A stretch of 64,000 nt of DNA from CAZEAB01 sp964552945 (GCA_964552945.1 CAZKIP010000002.1:1-64000), one strand, 5' to 3'; positions 34,174-43,686 are shown, counted from the stretch's first letter. Notes: a model not told the origin generated them from the letters alone. A program made the numbers and translations.

Positions 34174-36950
34174 AATCTGTTAATTTAATTTTAGCAATAT
34201 TATTTTTACTTCTTGCTAGTTTTGCAGTTGCTAACAATCATGATACAAATCCTATTATTGATCCTATAGAACAGCTAAAGATCATTAATGACTTTAGTGA
34301 CAATCCTTCCGTCATTAATTTCAAAAGACTTAATTCGGACAATCAACAACAAGTTTTATACACAAATGTTGTTAATAAAAAAAGTTTATCTCTTGATAAA
34401 GATCTTCGTGAAATGACTCTTTCTTATATGTCCAAAAAAAGTTTTGATATGAGAAATAAAAAAGATTTGGCCATTGCTGAAAACTTTTTTGGGAATTCTA
34501 AACCTTCTGCAAACGCCAAGAACATCAATCAAAATGATAAGACTAAAGAGCTTTTTAGTAAATATTTAGCAAGGAAAGGAGTTAACATTGAATTTGAAGG
34601 AAGGGTTTCTTACTATGATGGTAAATCTGGGACGTTAAAAACCTCCTCTCAAGAAATTAACTTAAACAGGTTTGCAGAAGATGGTAGTGCGTATAGTTTT
34701 TTTTTAGATAAAAAGAACCAATTATCTATTGTTGATAGGACAGGTGATAGATATACTTTTACTGGACGATTGGAATCAGATGGACCAGATTATCTCTTAA
34801 TTAAAGATGGTACATTGGAAGGGCACGAAATAAAAGATGCTAGATTTGTAATTGACAGAGGTGAACTCAGGGGAAGAGTTTCTTCCTTTCATTCATTAAA
34901 TTTTTTACCTCCAGATAAGAAAGTTTTTTTTAAGTACAATATTTTTACTGATACACTTTATTTAGATAAAAATCAAAAAGTTTCTACAATAAAAAATGCA
35001 AAAGTTTCTGGACAAGATCTAGTTTTTCCAGATGGAAGTAAGCTTCACAAAGGAACTCTTCATTTTAAGGATAGCCGTCCAGTAAAATTAGGAAAAAGAA
35101 CCAAAGCAACTGTAGGAGGTATGACTCACTCAACTAAAGCAGTGGAATTGGAACTTGTTTACGCAGAAAATAAAAAATTGGAAAGATTGGACAATCAAGA
35201 AGAAAAAGATTTGGCTGCTAATCGAGCAAGATTTATGAAAAAAGATGACTCTCCTGATGATAATCCTCTTTTCCGAAGACAGCAGGAAGAGATTAGGCGT
35301 AGATATCAAGGTAAAAGAAATAAAGAGTATGACGAATTAATTCCTAAAATAAAACCAGAAGGAAACTATTTTATTTATGGAAGAAATAGATTATGGTTGG
35401 GTGGTTCTGATTTTAAATCTGAAGTTTCTATAGAGAACCCCTACTTTCCAGATTTTAACAAAGTGGCAGTGCGCAATCGTGAGGGTTATACAAGAAATAA
35501 TCGCCTTTCCTTTACTGCAAATGGGATGGAGCTTGACTTAGAGAAAGTTTCTGACTTGAACAGACCTCTTGCTTTTCGTGTGAAAATGTCTGGAAAAGGG
35601 GAAGTAGGAAATGGAGTTCATGATTTCGTATTAGATGGTGAGAAGGTTTATGACAGAACTATTAAGACAGATTCAGGAGATTTTGCAGTTGGAGCAGATA
35701 TGCGGTTTGAATATGATTTGGAAGGTGAGAAAAAGATTTATGATTTTGACGTTGACACAACATTCACTGCTCCCTTAACTCCTGAGCAAAGGGAGGAACT
35801 TGAAGAAATGAAAAGGCCCTTGGAGGATAGATTAGCAAATATTCGTGCAAAAATTAAAAAATTGAAACAAGATAATGCTGCAGCCTACAAATCCATCAAA
35901 GATAAAATTAATGCCCAGCAAAAAATCCACGATAAAATAAGTGTTAAAATTGGCAAGTTGGAAAATAATATTTTTGAATTAAATGAACGACTTCGCAACA
36001 CAGATTCTCCCGACCATTTTAACATTGCAAAAAAAGTTAAAAAATTGAGGGAAGAGTTGAATGTTTTATATGGTAAATCAGACGAAGTCTTCAATAAGAT
36101 TTATATTTTAGAGGGGGATTCTCTTTATGGAGAAGTAAAACGGCTTGAGGAGGAGGAATCTGATGTTGTTTTTCGTATTGATGGAATTGATAGACAAGCT
36201 TCTTATGATTATTCTAATATTAAAACTGGTGCTTTTGGTCAATTGGTTGTTTCAGATGATGGCAGTTCAAAAGTTAGTTACCAAGAATATATACAAGGCT
36301 TTCCTATCAGAAAAAATGCTGAAGCATTGCAGTGGTATGAATTTATAAATCCCAATACTGATGATAAAAGAACTAAGAGAGTGGACCCTTTTGTTTTTAG
36401 TGGAAACAGAGATGTTTTAGATTTAGACGTTTTACCATATCAGGAATGTATTGACACACAATTTAGGTTAGCATATGAATATGCTAGGGCTACAGGAACT
36501 AATATCTGTCATTCCGGTGGAAAAGTTTGTTTAAGGGATCCTAAATTTGCTGGAAATCCTCGTGCTTTTTTAAACAAATGGATGATTAACAAAGGTACTG
36601 CTACTTATGGTAAAGCAGTAAAAGGGGGCAATTGGAAAAATGATATTCAGGTAATCCCTAAATCTAATTATGATAAAGTTCAACCAGGTGATGTTTTGGT
36701 TCTTAAAGGTCATGCTAAAGGAATCAAAGAAATAATTGAAATACCTCCTGGAAGTGGAATTAAGTATGCACGAACGTTTGCAGGTTCAATGCCAGCAATA
36801 GATGGTAGACAGTACCCCCAGTTAATAAGACTTGATCAATTGAAAGATCAATCCGGTCTTGCTGGAATTTACAGATGGAGGTTTAAAGGAACTCCAAGAA
36901 GTACTTCCAATCCTTACAGATTAACCACTGGTGGTGGAATTGTAAAATGA
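34170..36950 (+). CDS. Large secreted protein with C-terminal Cys/His module (paralogue 1)
   Basis: 926 residues. A signal peptide (1-21) leads into a helical part (30-130), a long beta-rich part with repeated GxLxxxSF-like strands (140-330), a basic proteolysis-prone linker (340-395), another beta domain (396-535), a long coiled coil (about 538-665), and a C-terminal domain (670-926). That last domain has Cys760 in QECIDTQFR and His848 in VLVLKGHAKG, an arrangement like NlpC/P60 papain-fold amidases (DC...GDVLVF..H). Catalysis is inferred. It is translationally coupled to the pilin-like gene and followed by a paralogue (37070-39940) with the same domain order. Confidence 0.7.
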   Translation: MKSVNLILAILFLLLASFAVANNHDTNPIIDPIEQLKIINDFSDNPSVINFKRLNSDNQQQVLYTNVVNKKSLSLDKDLREMTLSYMSKKSFDMRNKKDLAIAENFFGNSKPSANAKNINQNDKTKELFSKYLARKGVNIEFEGRVSYYDGKSGTLKTSSQEINLNRFAEDGSAYSFFLDKKNQLSIVDRTGDRYTFTGRLESDGPDYLLIKDGTLEGHEIKDARFVIDRGELRGRVSSFHSLNFLPPDKKVFFKYNIFTDTLYLDKNQKVSTIKNAKVSGQDLVFPDGSKLHKGTLHFKDSRPVKLGKRTKATVGGMTHSTKAVELELVYAENKKLERLDNQEEKDLAANRARFMKKDDSPDDNPLFRRQQEEIRRRYQGKRNKEYDELIPKIKPEGNYFIYGRNRLWLGGSDFKSEVSIENPYFPDFNKVAVRNREGYTRNNRLSFTANGMELDLEKVSDLNRPLAFRVKMSGKGEVGNGVHDFVLDGEKVYDRTIKTDSGDFAVGADMRFEYDLEGEKKIYDFDVDTTFTAPLTPEQREELEEMKRPLEDRLANIRAKIKKLKQDNAAAYKSIKDKINAQQKIHDKISVKIGKLENNIFELNERLRNTDSPDHFNIAKKVKKLREELNVLYGKSDEVFNKIYILEGDSLYGEVKRLEEEESDVVFRIDGIDRQASYDYSNIKTGAFGQLVVSDDGSSKVSYQEYIQGFPIRKNAEALQWYEFINPNTDDKRTKRVDPFVFSGNRDVLDLDVLPYQECIDTQFRLAYEYARATGTNICHSGGKVCLRDPKFAGNPRAFLNKWMINKGTATYGKAVKGGNWKNDIQVIPKSNYDKVQPGDVLVLKGHAKGIKEIIEIPPGSGIKYARTFAGSMPAIDGRQYPQLIRLDQLKDQSGLAGIYRWRFKGTPRSTSNPYRLTTGGGIVK

Positions 36951-37025
36951 TTTTTGATTCTTTTTAGTAGTAGATTTATTTTTCATGTAGAAACTTATTT
37001 AAATTAAGAGAATCTTCTATAATCA

Positions 37026-37073
37026 ATGAAAAAAGGAGGAGTGATCCCACTAGGTTTTGCTTTATTGGTATGA
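37026..37073 (+). CDS. 15-codon leader ORF before paralogue 2
   Basis: A TATA-like TTATTTAAATTAAG (36995-37008) lies about 25 bases before this ATG, so the transcript of the 956-residue paralogue probably begins at this mini-ORF. It reads MKKGGVIPLGFALLV and its TGA overlaps both ATGs (37070 and 37073) of the large gene. GGAGGAGTGATCC inside it resembles the complement of the 16S 3' end with two extra bases. This may couple translation to the main gene. It could also be chance. Confidence 0.45.
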   Translation: MKKGGVIPLGFALLV

Positions 37074-39940
37074 TGAGGAAGATTTCTTTAATTATTATAC
37101 TTTTATTTGTTTTATCAACTTTTGCCATTGCTGAAACTCCCCCCGCATCACCTACACCTTCTCCAGCTGCAGCAACACCTCAACCACTTGGAGCACAAGG
37201 ACCACCAGCTCTTTCTTACAACGATTTTCAACAAGATCCTACTCCAGCAAATTTTAATAATCTGAATCATGAAGACCAACAACATCACCTTTTCAGCAAT
37301 GTTCTAAATGAAAAAAGTTTATCTGGAGATGTAAAACTTCGTGAGATGGCACTTAAATATATGTCAAAAAAGGAGTTTGATTTAAAGAAAGATAAAGATT
37401 TAGCAATTGCTGAAAACTTTTTTGGTAGTTTGACTCCTGATAAGAATGCAAATAATATCAACCAAGATGAAAAAACCAAACAATTATTTAGTGATGTTTT
37501 GAAATTAAAAGGTTTAGATGTTAAGGTTAATGGTGAAGTCTCTCACTATGATCATAATTCTGGTGTTTTAAAAACGGCATCTCAAGAAGTAAATTTGAAT
37601 GATTTTGCAAGACAAAAATCTGAATATGGTTTTGTAATAGGTAAAGATAATCAATTGGCCGTTGTTGATAAAAGTGGCACCTCTCATTCTTTTGAAGGTA
37701 AATTAGAACCAGATGGTCAAGACCACTTATTGATTAAAGATGGGTCTCTACATGGTCATCCTATTAAGGATGCAAGGGTTGTCTTGGACAAGGATTTAAT
37801 AAGAGGAAAAGTTTCTTCATTTCATTCGGTTGAATTTGATAAAAAGACTAATATCAATTATAGGATATCGTCGGATACCATTTCTGTTGGTAGAAAAGCT
37901 CTAATAATGAGCATTGGTGATGCCAAAATAATTGGTGAAGGAGTTATTTTTCCTGATGGAATAATTCAAAAAGGACTCCTTACCTTCAAAGATGGCAATG
38001 CTGTTGAAGTGGGGAAAAATTCTAGAGCCGAAGTTCAGGGAATGATTCATTCAACTAAGGAAAAAACCCTACAACTAATTCGAGCAAATAATAAGGCTCT
38101 TGAAAAGATTGCTACCGATGAAGCCAAAGCTCTGGCGTCTAATAGAAAAAAGTTTTCTAAAAAAGGGGCAGACCCTGATAAGAACCCTCTTTTTCGTAGA
38201 GAGCAAGAAAGAATAAGAAGGAAATACCAAGGTAAAAGAAACAAAGAATATGATAAACTAATCCCAAAAATAAAACCTGATCAATCTAAAGAACCAAAAG
38301 TTAATTATTTTATTTATGGAAAAAATAGGTTATGGTTAGGTGGTTCAGGATTTTCTTCTGAAGTATCAAGAAATAATCCTTTCTTCCCCGAATTTAACAA
38401 GGTTGCTTTACATAAAAGAAAAGATCCTTTTGGTGAATCTTATAAGCGCCGTGATAGATTGATTTTCACCGCCGATGGAATGGAACTTGACTTGGAGAGA
38501 GTATCTGATGATGGAAGAGCTCTCGCTTTTTATACAAAAATGTCTGGTAAAGGAAAAATTGGCAATGGTATTCATGATTTTGTAGTAGATGGAAAGAAAG
38601 TTTTTGATCGAGTAATTGGAACCAAATCTGGCCATTTTTTTTCTGGTGTTGACATGCGTTTTGAATATGCTTCTGAGGAAGGAAAAAAGTTGTATGATTT
38701 TGATGTTGATACTAAATATGATGCTGTTTTATCCGATGAAGATCGAGTTAAATTGCAAAAAGATAAGGCGCAGTGGAAAAAGAGAATGGATTATTTCAGA
38801 GCCAGAGCAAAATTCATGCAAGACAAACATGCTGTTGAATTTAAGAAAATTTCAGATCAAGTTGTAGCAGAGCAAAGAAAGCATGATCATTATGAAAATA
38901 AATTACGCGAACTTCGTGATAAGGAATATGATTTAAAACGTAAAATTATTGGGACAAGTGGTGAAGAAAGAGAAGCTATACAGCGTCAATTAATATCAAT
39001 ACAAACAACAAGAAATTATTTTGCTGGTACTGCTCCTTCAAGAACTAAATTAAATGAATTAAAAAATCATCCTCTCTATAAGCAGATTACTTCTCTGATA
39101 GAAGAAGCAAACGTCGTTCAAGATAAAATGGACAATATTGACAGAAAATTAACATCTGGAGATGCTGGAGAGAGAACTGGTGCATTTGGTCAATTAGTTT
39201 TATCTGATGATGGAACTTCAAAAGTAAGTTATCAGGAATATATTCAAGGATTTCCTGTAAGGAAAAATGCTGAAGCATTGCAATGGTATAAGTACGAGGA
39301 TAAAAAAAATATTAAGTTGAAAACACCTCGAGTATTTTTTGTTAATAGAGATGTTTTAGACTTAGATGTTTTAAATCTTCAAGAATGTATTGATACTCAA
39401 TTTAGACTTGCGTATGAATATGCAAAAGCTACTGGAAGGGACATCTGTTTTTATTATAATGGTAGACAATGCTTACGTGACCCTAAGTATAAAGGAAACT
39501 CAAGAGCGTTTTTGCATAAGTGGATGCTTAATAAAGGGACCACTCAAAGGGATAAACATGGTAACATTGTATACAATAGTAAAGTTGGCACATCAGGGTA
39601 TTCTAATGCTGTTAGAGATGGTCATTGGAAGGATGATATTCAAGTAGTACCACCTTCTGATTATGGCAATGTTCAACCAGGTGATGTTCTTTTGTTAAAT
39701 GGTCATGCTAAAGGTATTAAAGAAATTATTGAAATCCCTCCTGGTAGTGGGGTTAAATATGCAAGAACTTTTGCAGGATCTCAACCAGCAATAGACGGAA
39801 GACAATACGAAAGGCTAATGAGACTTGATAAAATTAAAGAAGAAGGAGTGAAAAGTGTTTATAGATGGAAGTTTAGAGGAAAACCAAAAACTTCTAAAGA
39901 CGTTCATAAATTGTCAACTGGCGGAGGAATTGTAAAGTAA
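37070..39940 (+). CDS. Large secreted protein with C-terminal Cys/His module (paralogue 2)
   Basis: 956 residues, a tandem paralogue of 34170-36950 with the same order: signal peptide (1-21), a Pro/Ala-rich segment unique to this copy (22-50), helical part, beta-rich part, basic linker, second beta domain, coiled coil (about 560-680), and the C-terminal domain with QECIDTQFR and LLLNGHAKGIKE. Conservation of the Cys and His in both copies supports a functional peptidase- or amidase-like site. Start ATG could be 37070 or 37073. Likely secreted to the cell surface; substrate unknown. Confidence 0.7.
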   Translation: MMRKISLIIILLFVLSTFAIAETPPASPTPSPAAATPQPLGAQGPPALSYNDFQQDPTPANFNNLNHEDQQHHLFSNVLNEKSLSGDVKLREMALKYMSKKEFDLKKDKDLAIAENFFGSLTPDKNANNINQDEKTKQLFSDVLKLKGLDVKVNGEVSHYDHNSGVLKTASQEVNLNDFARQKSEYGFVIGKDNQLAVVDKSGTSHSFEGKLEPDGQDHLLIKDGSLHGHPIKDARVVLDKDLIRGKVSSFHSVEFDKKTNINYRISSDTISVGRKALIMSIGDAKIIGEGVIFPDGIIQKGLLTFKDGNAVEVGKNSRAEVQGMIHSTKEKTLQLIRANNKALEKIATDEAKALASNRKKFSKKGADPDKNPLFRREQERIRRKYQGKRNKEYDKLIPKIKPDQSKEPKVNYFIYGKNRLWLGGSGFSSEVSRNNPFFPEFNKVALHKRKDPFGESYKRRDRLIFTADGMELDLERVSDDGRALAFYTKMSGKGKIGNGIHDFVVDGKKVFDRVIGTKSGHFFSGVDMRFEYASEEGKKLYDFDVDTKYDAVLSDEDRVKLQKDKAQWKKRMDYFRARAKFMQDKHAVEFKKISDQVVAEQRKHDHYENKLRELRDKEYDLKRKIIGTSGEEREAIQRQLISIQTTRNYFAGTAPSRTKLNELKNHPLYKQITSLIEEANVVQDKMDNIDRKLTSGDAGERTGAFGQLVLSDDGTSKVSYQEYIQGFPVRKNAEALQWYKYEDKKNIKLKTPRVFFVNRDVLDLDVLNLQECIDTQFRLAYEYAKATGRDICFYYNGRQCLRDPKYKGNSRAFLHKWMLNKGTTQRDKHGNIVYNSKVGTSGYSNAVRDGHWKDDIQVVPPSDYGNVQPGDVLLLNGHAKGIKEIIEIPPGSGVKYARTFAGSQPAIDGRQYERLMRLDKIKEEGVKSVYRWKFRGKPKTSKDVHKLSTGGGIVK

Positions 39941-39943
39941 TTT

Positions 39944-40555
39944 TTAATCGCAATTTCCCTGGATACCATGTTGTTCATCTCCAGAAATTATGCCGTCTTT
40001 ATTACAATCAAGTTTGTCTGCAGCTTTTTCGATTCTATCATGCCAAAAATTGTTTTTTGTAACATGTCTAAAAGCAATATCATAATGGTCAAACCCTTTT
40101 TTTGGAATTTTAATTATTTTTTTAGCTTTTTCCATTGGCATTCTAACATATCTGTTAGCGAAACCAACTGCATTTGATCCCTTTTTGTCGCAAACAAGAT
40201 ATTTTTTTGAATCATGGGTTAATTGAACTAGTACCAATCCATGATCTCCTTCTATAGGATTGTCCGGTCTCATAGTTAAATTTCTTCTCCAATTTCTAAC
40301 CTGAGAAGGGACTTTTTTATACTCTTCTTCTTGTGAGAAAATTTTGTCCCAAATATCTCTTCTTTGTTGTTCATCTTGACTCATACCAGCCATTTTTTGC
40401 ATTTCCTTATAACTCATTGAGGTTGATTCATCTTGAATCGTTGATTCTAGTTGTGGGGTTGAACATGAAGATAATCCTGCACTCGAACATCCCAATAAAG
40501 CTGCTAGGCCCATACTAATTCCTGCATTAACTGTATTTCTAATGTAATTCATCAT
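39944..40555 (-). CDS. Secreted lipoprotein with calcium-loop motif
   Basis: 203 residues. A lipoprotein-like signal (AALLGCSSAG) is followed by a Ser-rich stretch, a helical part and a basic C-terminal domain. The end carries DCNKDGIISGDE, which fits the EF-hand/dockerin-type calcium loop (D-x-N-x-D-G-x-I-x-x-D/E). Third gene of a coupled operon with the M23 peptidase (four-base overlap) and the NlpC-like protein. Function unknown; probably a surface partner of these hydrolases. Confidence 0.75.
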   Translation of the reverse strand: MMNYIRNTVNAGISMGLAALLGCSSAGLSSCSTPQLESTIQDESTSMSYKEMQKMAGMSQDEQQRRDIWDKIFSQEEEYKKVPSQVRNWRRNLTMRPDNPIEGDHGLVLVQLTHDSKKYLVCDKKGSNAVGFANRYVRMPMEKAKKIIKIPKKGFDHYDIAFRHVTKNNFWHDRIEKAADKLDCNKDGIISGDEQHGIQGNCD

Positions 40556-41301
40556 TTTTTTCTTCCTCTCTTCTTTCTAACACTAAGTGGTGTGATGTTG
40601 TTATAAAAATTATGTGGTTTCATTTTATATCCATCATTTTTTAGAACCATTAAATGAATGTGACAAGGCTTATGTAATTTACTTAATCTAAAACCAGTTT
40701 TTCCAATAGTTCCAAGTAAGCCTCCTTCTTTAACAATGTCTCCCGGTTTTACAAAAACATCGGTTAAATGAGCGTAGTATGCAAATAGATTTGAATGAGG
40801 GTTATACATCCAAACATATTTCCCTCCTCGAGGATTTCCTGGTTTATGCTTTTCATTAATTGATACAACTACTCCTGTTTGCATAGCTTGAGCATTGAAC
40901 GCTTTTCCAGTTACATCATCTAAGCAATCTCTATTTTTATCTGGAAAAATAAATATGTCGTGTCCAGGATGTCCACCATGTTTATTTCCATGGTACCAAT
41001 CGTAAGCTGGTCTTGGACTTCTAAGTCTAAAACCTTCTCCATGAGTTCCACCAGTCCATTTGTAATTTCCTTCTCTTGCAGGATAAACCCATTTTTTCTT
41101 GGTATCATCCTTAATAATTGTAGAATAAGTTTTTTTCAATTTGTCAACTGTAGCTTTAAGAACTTTTTGAGCGACAGGTCTTTTCATTTTACCATCACGG
41201 ACTTTCTTTTCTAAATTATCCCAGGCATCTAAAGGATTACTAGCAGCACCAGCAACAAGTGAAGCTACAAGGGCTATGGAGGCAGCCGCTGCTTTAATCA
41301 T
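40552..41301 (-). CDS. Secreted M23 peptidase with calcium-loop-like insert
   Basis: 249 residues. Signal peptide residues 1-21 (Ala-rich). The LytM domain has His111xxxAsp115 (GHPGHDIFI) and His214xHis216 (CHIHLMV). Between them lies FPDKNRDCLDD, which resembles a calcium-binding loop. M23 enzymes cleave peptide cross-bridges; there is no archaeal murein, so the target may be another organism's wall or a surface protein. It overlaps its neighbours by four bases on both sides. A separate M23 lipoprotein is at 4369. Confidence 0.85.
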   Translation of the reverse strand: MIKAAAASIALVASLVAGAASNPLDAWDNLEKKVRDGKMKRPVAQKVLKATVDKLKKTYSTIIKDDTKKKWVYPAREGNYKWTGGTHGEGFRLRSPRPAYDWYHGNKHGGHPGHDIFIFPDKNRDCLDDVTGKAFNAQAMQTGVVVSINEKHKPGNPRGGKYVWMYNPHSNLFAYYAHLTDVFVKPGDIVKEGGLLGTIGKTGFRLSKLHKPCHIHLMVLKNDGYKMKPHNFYNNITPLSVRKKRGRKK

Positions 41302-42461
41302 TTTTTACCTGTCCTCCATCGTCTAACTTGAAAATGTGAACGATAATTTATTGGTGTAATTCCTGGCTGATCAAATAAAGTGTGAATCATAGTATCATCT
41401 TTATCCAGAATCCCATTTCCATTATCTTTGTATAATACAGAAGCATGTCTACTGAAAACTAAAACATCTCCTTGTCTAACAGTTTGACCAAACTTAATTG
41501 GTTTTCCATCTTCTCCTCTGAAGAATTTCTCGCCGCCAATTGAGCCAGCGTTAACTACTAAATTGGTAAAATTGATTAATCCTTGTGACCAAGTGTATGG
41601 TTGTTTAAAACCCATCCTTCTTCTACTATAAGCTACAAGGTCAGCACAATCTGAACCAATCTGATGGTCTACATCAAATTGCCAGCTACCCCAAATGTAA
41701 GGTGTGTTAAATAATTCAAAAGTATAATCCGTTGGATTTCCTTCATTATTACGGAAAACCACTTTAGCTATTTTTCTATCTCCTAATCGCTTGTTTTCTG
41801 AAAGTAATTCTGCTCCAGAGGTTGAAATCTCTTTCCCACCATATACAACAGAGAGTTTGTATCTCATTACTCCAACACCAGTTCTATCATCTGCAAACTG
41901 GTCTGCAATTAATGTTGGGTGAGCATCAGCTTCAATTTTCCATCCTTTTTTGAAGAAAACATCTTTGTAATCTATAATATGGCACTTTGGTCTATTACAA
42001 ACTTCTTTTTTATTATCATAATATTTCCCTTCGCTGTCTAATTCTACTTTTGACCATTTTAAAACAAGATCTCTAAGGTGATTCCATTTTGATAATCTTT
42101 TTGGACTAATTTTTCTACTTCCTAATTTGACATGTTTTGCATCACTATAAAATTTGGTTCCTCTGGGAGTTTGTGCTTTTACAACAGCATATAATTCTAC
42201 TTTTTCTCCTCTTTTTGCAAATTCATGCCTTGTGTCAGCATACTTTTCTCCCTCTTTTTTAGAAACAATATGGATACTCTTAATTCTAACTCCAGAAACT
42301 TTTTTTTCTAAAGTATCTTCTTTTTTTACTTTCTTCTGAGAAACTTGAACTACTGGTGTAATGTTATCTTTTGGCGGTGTTTGTGTGTTTCCTTTTACAG
42401 GAAAAAGAAGACTTCCAACCAAAGTAGAAATCAGACCGGCATTTCTAATTTTTTCTAACAT
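41298..42461 (-). CDS. Secreted NlpC/P60-like Cys/His protein
   Basis: 387 residues. N-terminal signal (about 1-24), a beta-rich domain (50-250) and a C-terminal papain-like module with Cys272 in GSDCADLVAYSR and His339 in QGDVLVFSRHASVLY, as in NlpC/P60 amidases. NGNGILDKDD (347-356), in the context of KDNGNGILDKDD, resembles a calcium loop. First gene of the coupled operon; a TATA-like TTTATAAATA about 25 bases upstream of ATG 42461 is its promoter. It converges on the two large paralogues, whose C-terminal modules have the same Cys/His layout. Activity is inferred. Confidence 0.7.
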   Translation of the reverse strand: MLEKIRNAGLISTLVGSLLFPVKGNTQTPPKDNITPVVQVSQKKVKKEDTLEKKVSGVRIKSIHIVSKKEGEKYADTRHEFAKRGEKVELYAVVKAQTPRGTKFYSDAKHVKLGSRKISPKRLSKWNHLRDLVLKWSKVELDSEGKYYDNKKEVCNRPKCHIIDYKDVFFKKGWKIEADAHPTLIADQFADDRTGVGVMRYKLSVVYGGKEISTSGAELLSENKRLGDRKIAKVVFRNNEGNPTDYTFELFNTPYIWGSWQFDVDHQIGSDCADLVAYSRRRMGFKQPYTWSQGLINFTNLVVNAGSIGGEKFFRGEDGKPIKFGQTVRQGDVLVFSRHASVLYKDNGNGILDKDDTMIHTLFDQPGITPINYRSHFQVRRWRTGKK

Positions 42462-42623
42462 GGGTCTAAAAATGACATATTATTTATAAATCTTTCTTGA
42501 AATAATTACTGAAGAGTAGTTACCTCAAGGGTCCTCCTCTTCTTCAGATTTATCAAAATTAAACCAATTCTTGTTAGAGATACTACCAAAACCATTAAAA
42601 ATGAACTCTTCTCTATCTCTAAA

Positions 42624-43052
42624 ATGAAACCATCCTACACATTTATTGACCATACGGCAGATGTACTTTTTGAAGCTGAAGCAGCCACTTTAGAAGAATT
42701 ATTTGTGCAATCTGCTCTTGCATTGGAAGAAACTCAGGTTGATCTTGCAAAAGTTGAAGAAAAAGAATCCCTTAAAATCACTGGAAAAAATAAGAAAATT
42801 GATTTATTATTATTTGATTTCTTGGATGATCTCATTTTTCACAAAGATGCGGATTTATTGATATTTACTCGTTTTGAGATAAAAATCACTAAAAATGAAG
42901 AAGGTTATTCTCTAGAATGTGAAGCTTTTGGAGAGAAATTAGATCAGCAAAAACATGAGTTAAAAGTCGATGTTAAAGCTGTTACTTTACATTTATTTGA
43001 AGTAAAGGAGATAGAAGGCGGTTGGAAGGCTAAAGTTTTGCTGGATATCTAG
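42624..43052 (+). CDS. Archease
   Basis: 142 residues, typical. YTFIDHTADVLFEAEA is the family signature, with further conserved acidic residues (LLLFDFLDDLIF, VDVKAVTLH). Archease is the cofactor that activates the RNA ligase RtcB for joining tRNA exons. It is 620 bases from an initiator tRNA gene that appears to contain three introns. RtcB itself is outside the window. Confidence 0.93.
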   Translation: MKPSYTFIDHTADVLFEAEAATLEELFVQSALALEETQVDLAKVEEKESLKITGKNKKIDLLLFDFLDDLIFHKDADLLIFTRFEIKITKNEEGYSLECEAFGEKLDQQKHELKVDVKAVTLHLFEVKEIEGGWKAKVLLDI

Positions 43053-43070
43053 GCACTTTTCTTATTTAAT

Positions 43071-43199
43071 CTATCCCTGAGGGCATCCACCGCATTGCAT
43101 ATGCACGCCTGCTGCCCTTCTACCACAACACCCTCCTGAACTACTAGAAGTGCTAGCATAGCTTAAAGTGCTTCCTGAAATGTCATAATTAGAAGCCAT
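43071..43199 (-). CDS. Small Cys-rich peptide, 42 aa
   Basis: A 42-codon ORF 33 bases downstream of the 109-residue ORF. The first half is Ser/Tyr-rich (MASNYDISGS, then a run of Ser), ending at a double Gly; the second half has four Cys (GGCCGRRAAG, then QCGGCPQG). The two Cys pairs could bind a metal or form disulfides. The double-Gly boundary resembles leader/core junctions of some secreted peptides, but no modification or export gene is adjacent. Not recognised; may be co-transcribed with the upstream ORF. Confidence 0.5.
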   Translation of the reverse strand: MASNYDISGSTLSYASTSSSSGGCCGRRAAGVHMQCGGCPQG

Positions 43200-43232
43200 A
43201 GAGCTGTATTTTACCATCTTTTTGAAATTTGT

Positions 43233-43562
43233 TCAATATTTTAATGTTGGTGTTAGGTAATTTGCAGGATTCTTTCCTTTTGTTAAGGTATTTAAGCTTA
43301 TTTTTTCTCTAAATGGAACTGTATTTGAAACCATTCTATCTATAAAATCGGAACCTAATCTGCCTCCTTTACCCAACCCTAATGGGCCTGAGCCTTTATT
43401 TAATCCTAAAGAGTTCATTTTCTGATACAAATCACCACCAGCACTACCTCCATTATATCCCACACTTTGAGGCTCTGAAGAAAATTTTCTATCTAAAAGA
43501 GCTCTATCTGGTGAATACTCAGAATTTTGTGCCAATATGGCTGTATAATGTGCTGCTCCCAT
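43233..43562 (-). CDS. Hypothetical protein, 109 aa
   Basis: Not recognised. Low-complexity, Gly/Ser/Leu-rich and without signal peptide; the middle (GGSAGGDLYQKM, LGLGKGGRLG) suggests disorder. The initial MGAAHYTAILAQN is more regular. A TATA-like ATTTAGTCAATATAAG region precedes the ATG. Likely the first gene of a two-gene unit with the 42-residue Cys-rich peptide. Could be a structural or surface-adhering protein, but there is no evidence. Confidence 0.6.
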   Translation of the reverse strand: MGAAHYTAILAQNSEYSPDRALLDRKFSSEPQSVGYNGGSAGGDLYQKMNSLGLNKGSGPLGLGKGGRLGSDFIDRMVSNTVPFREKISLNTLTKGKNPANYLTPTLKY

Positions 43563-43686
43563 TTTTATAATTGTGACTATTTAGTCAATATAAGTTCCCT
43601 AAGGAAGATTAATATATAAATTTTTCCATAAAAGTGAGACATAAAAGTCAAGAGATGAGATAAAAAGAAAAATAGCGGGAGGAGGA

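Noticed and set aside
36985..37075. Riboswitch upstream of paralogue 2
   Set aside because: The spacer is only about 120 bases, has no conserved riboswitch core or stable multi-stem fold, and is explained by a promoter and mini-ORF.
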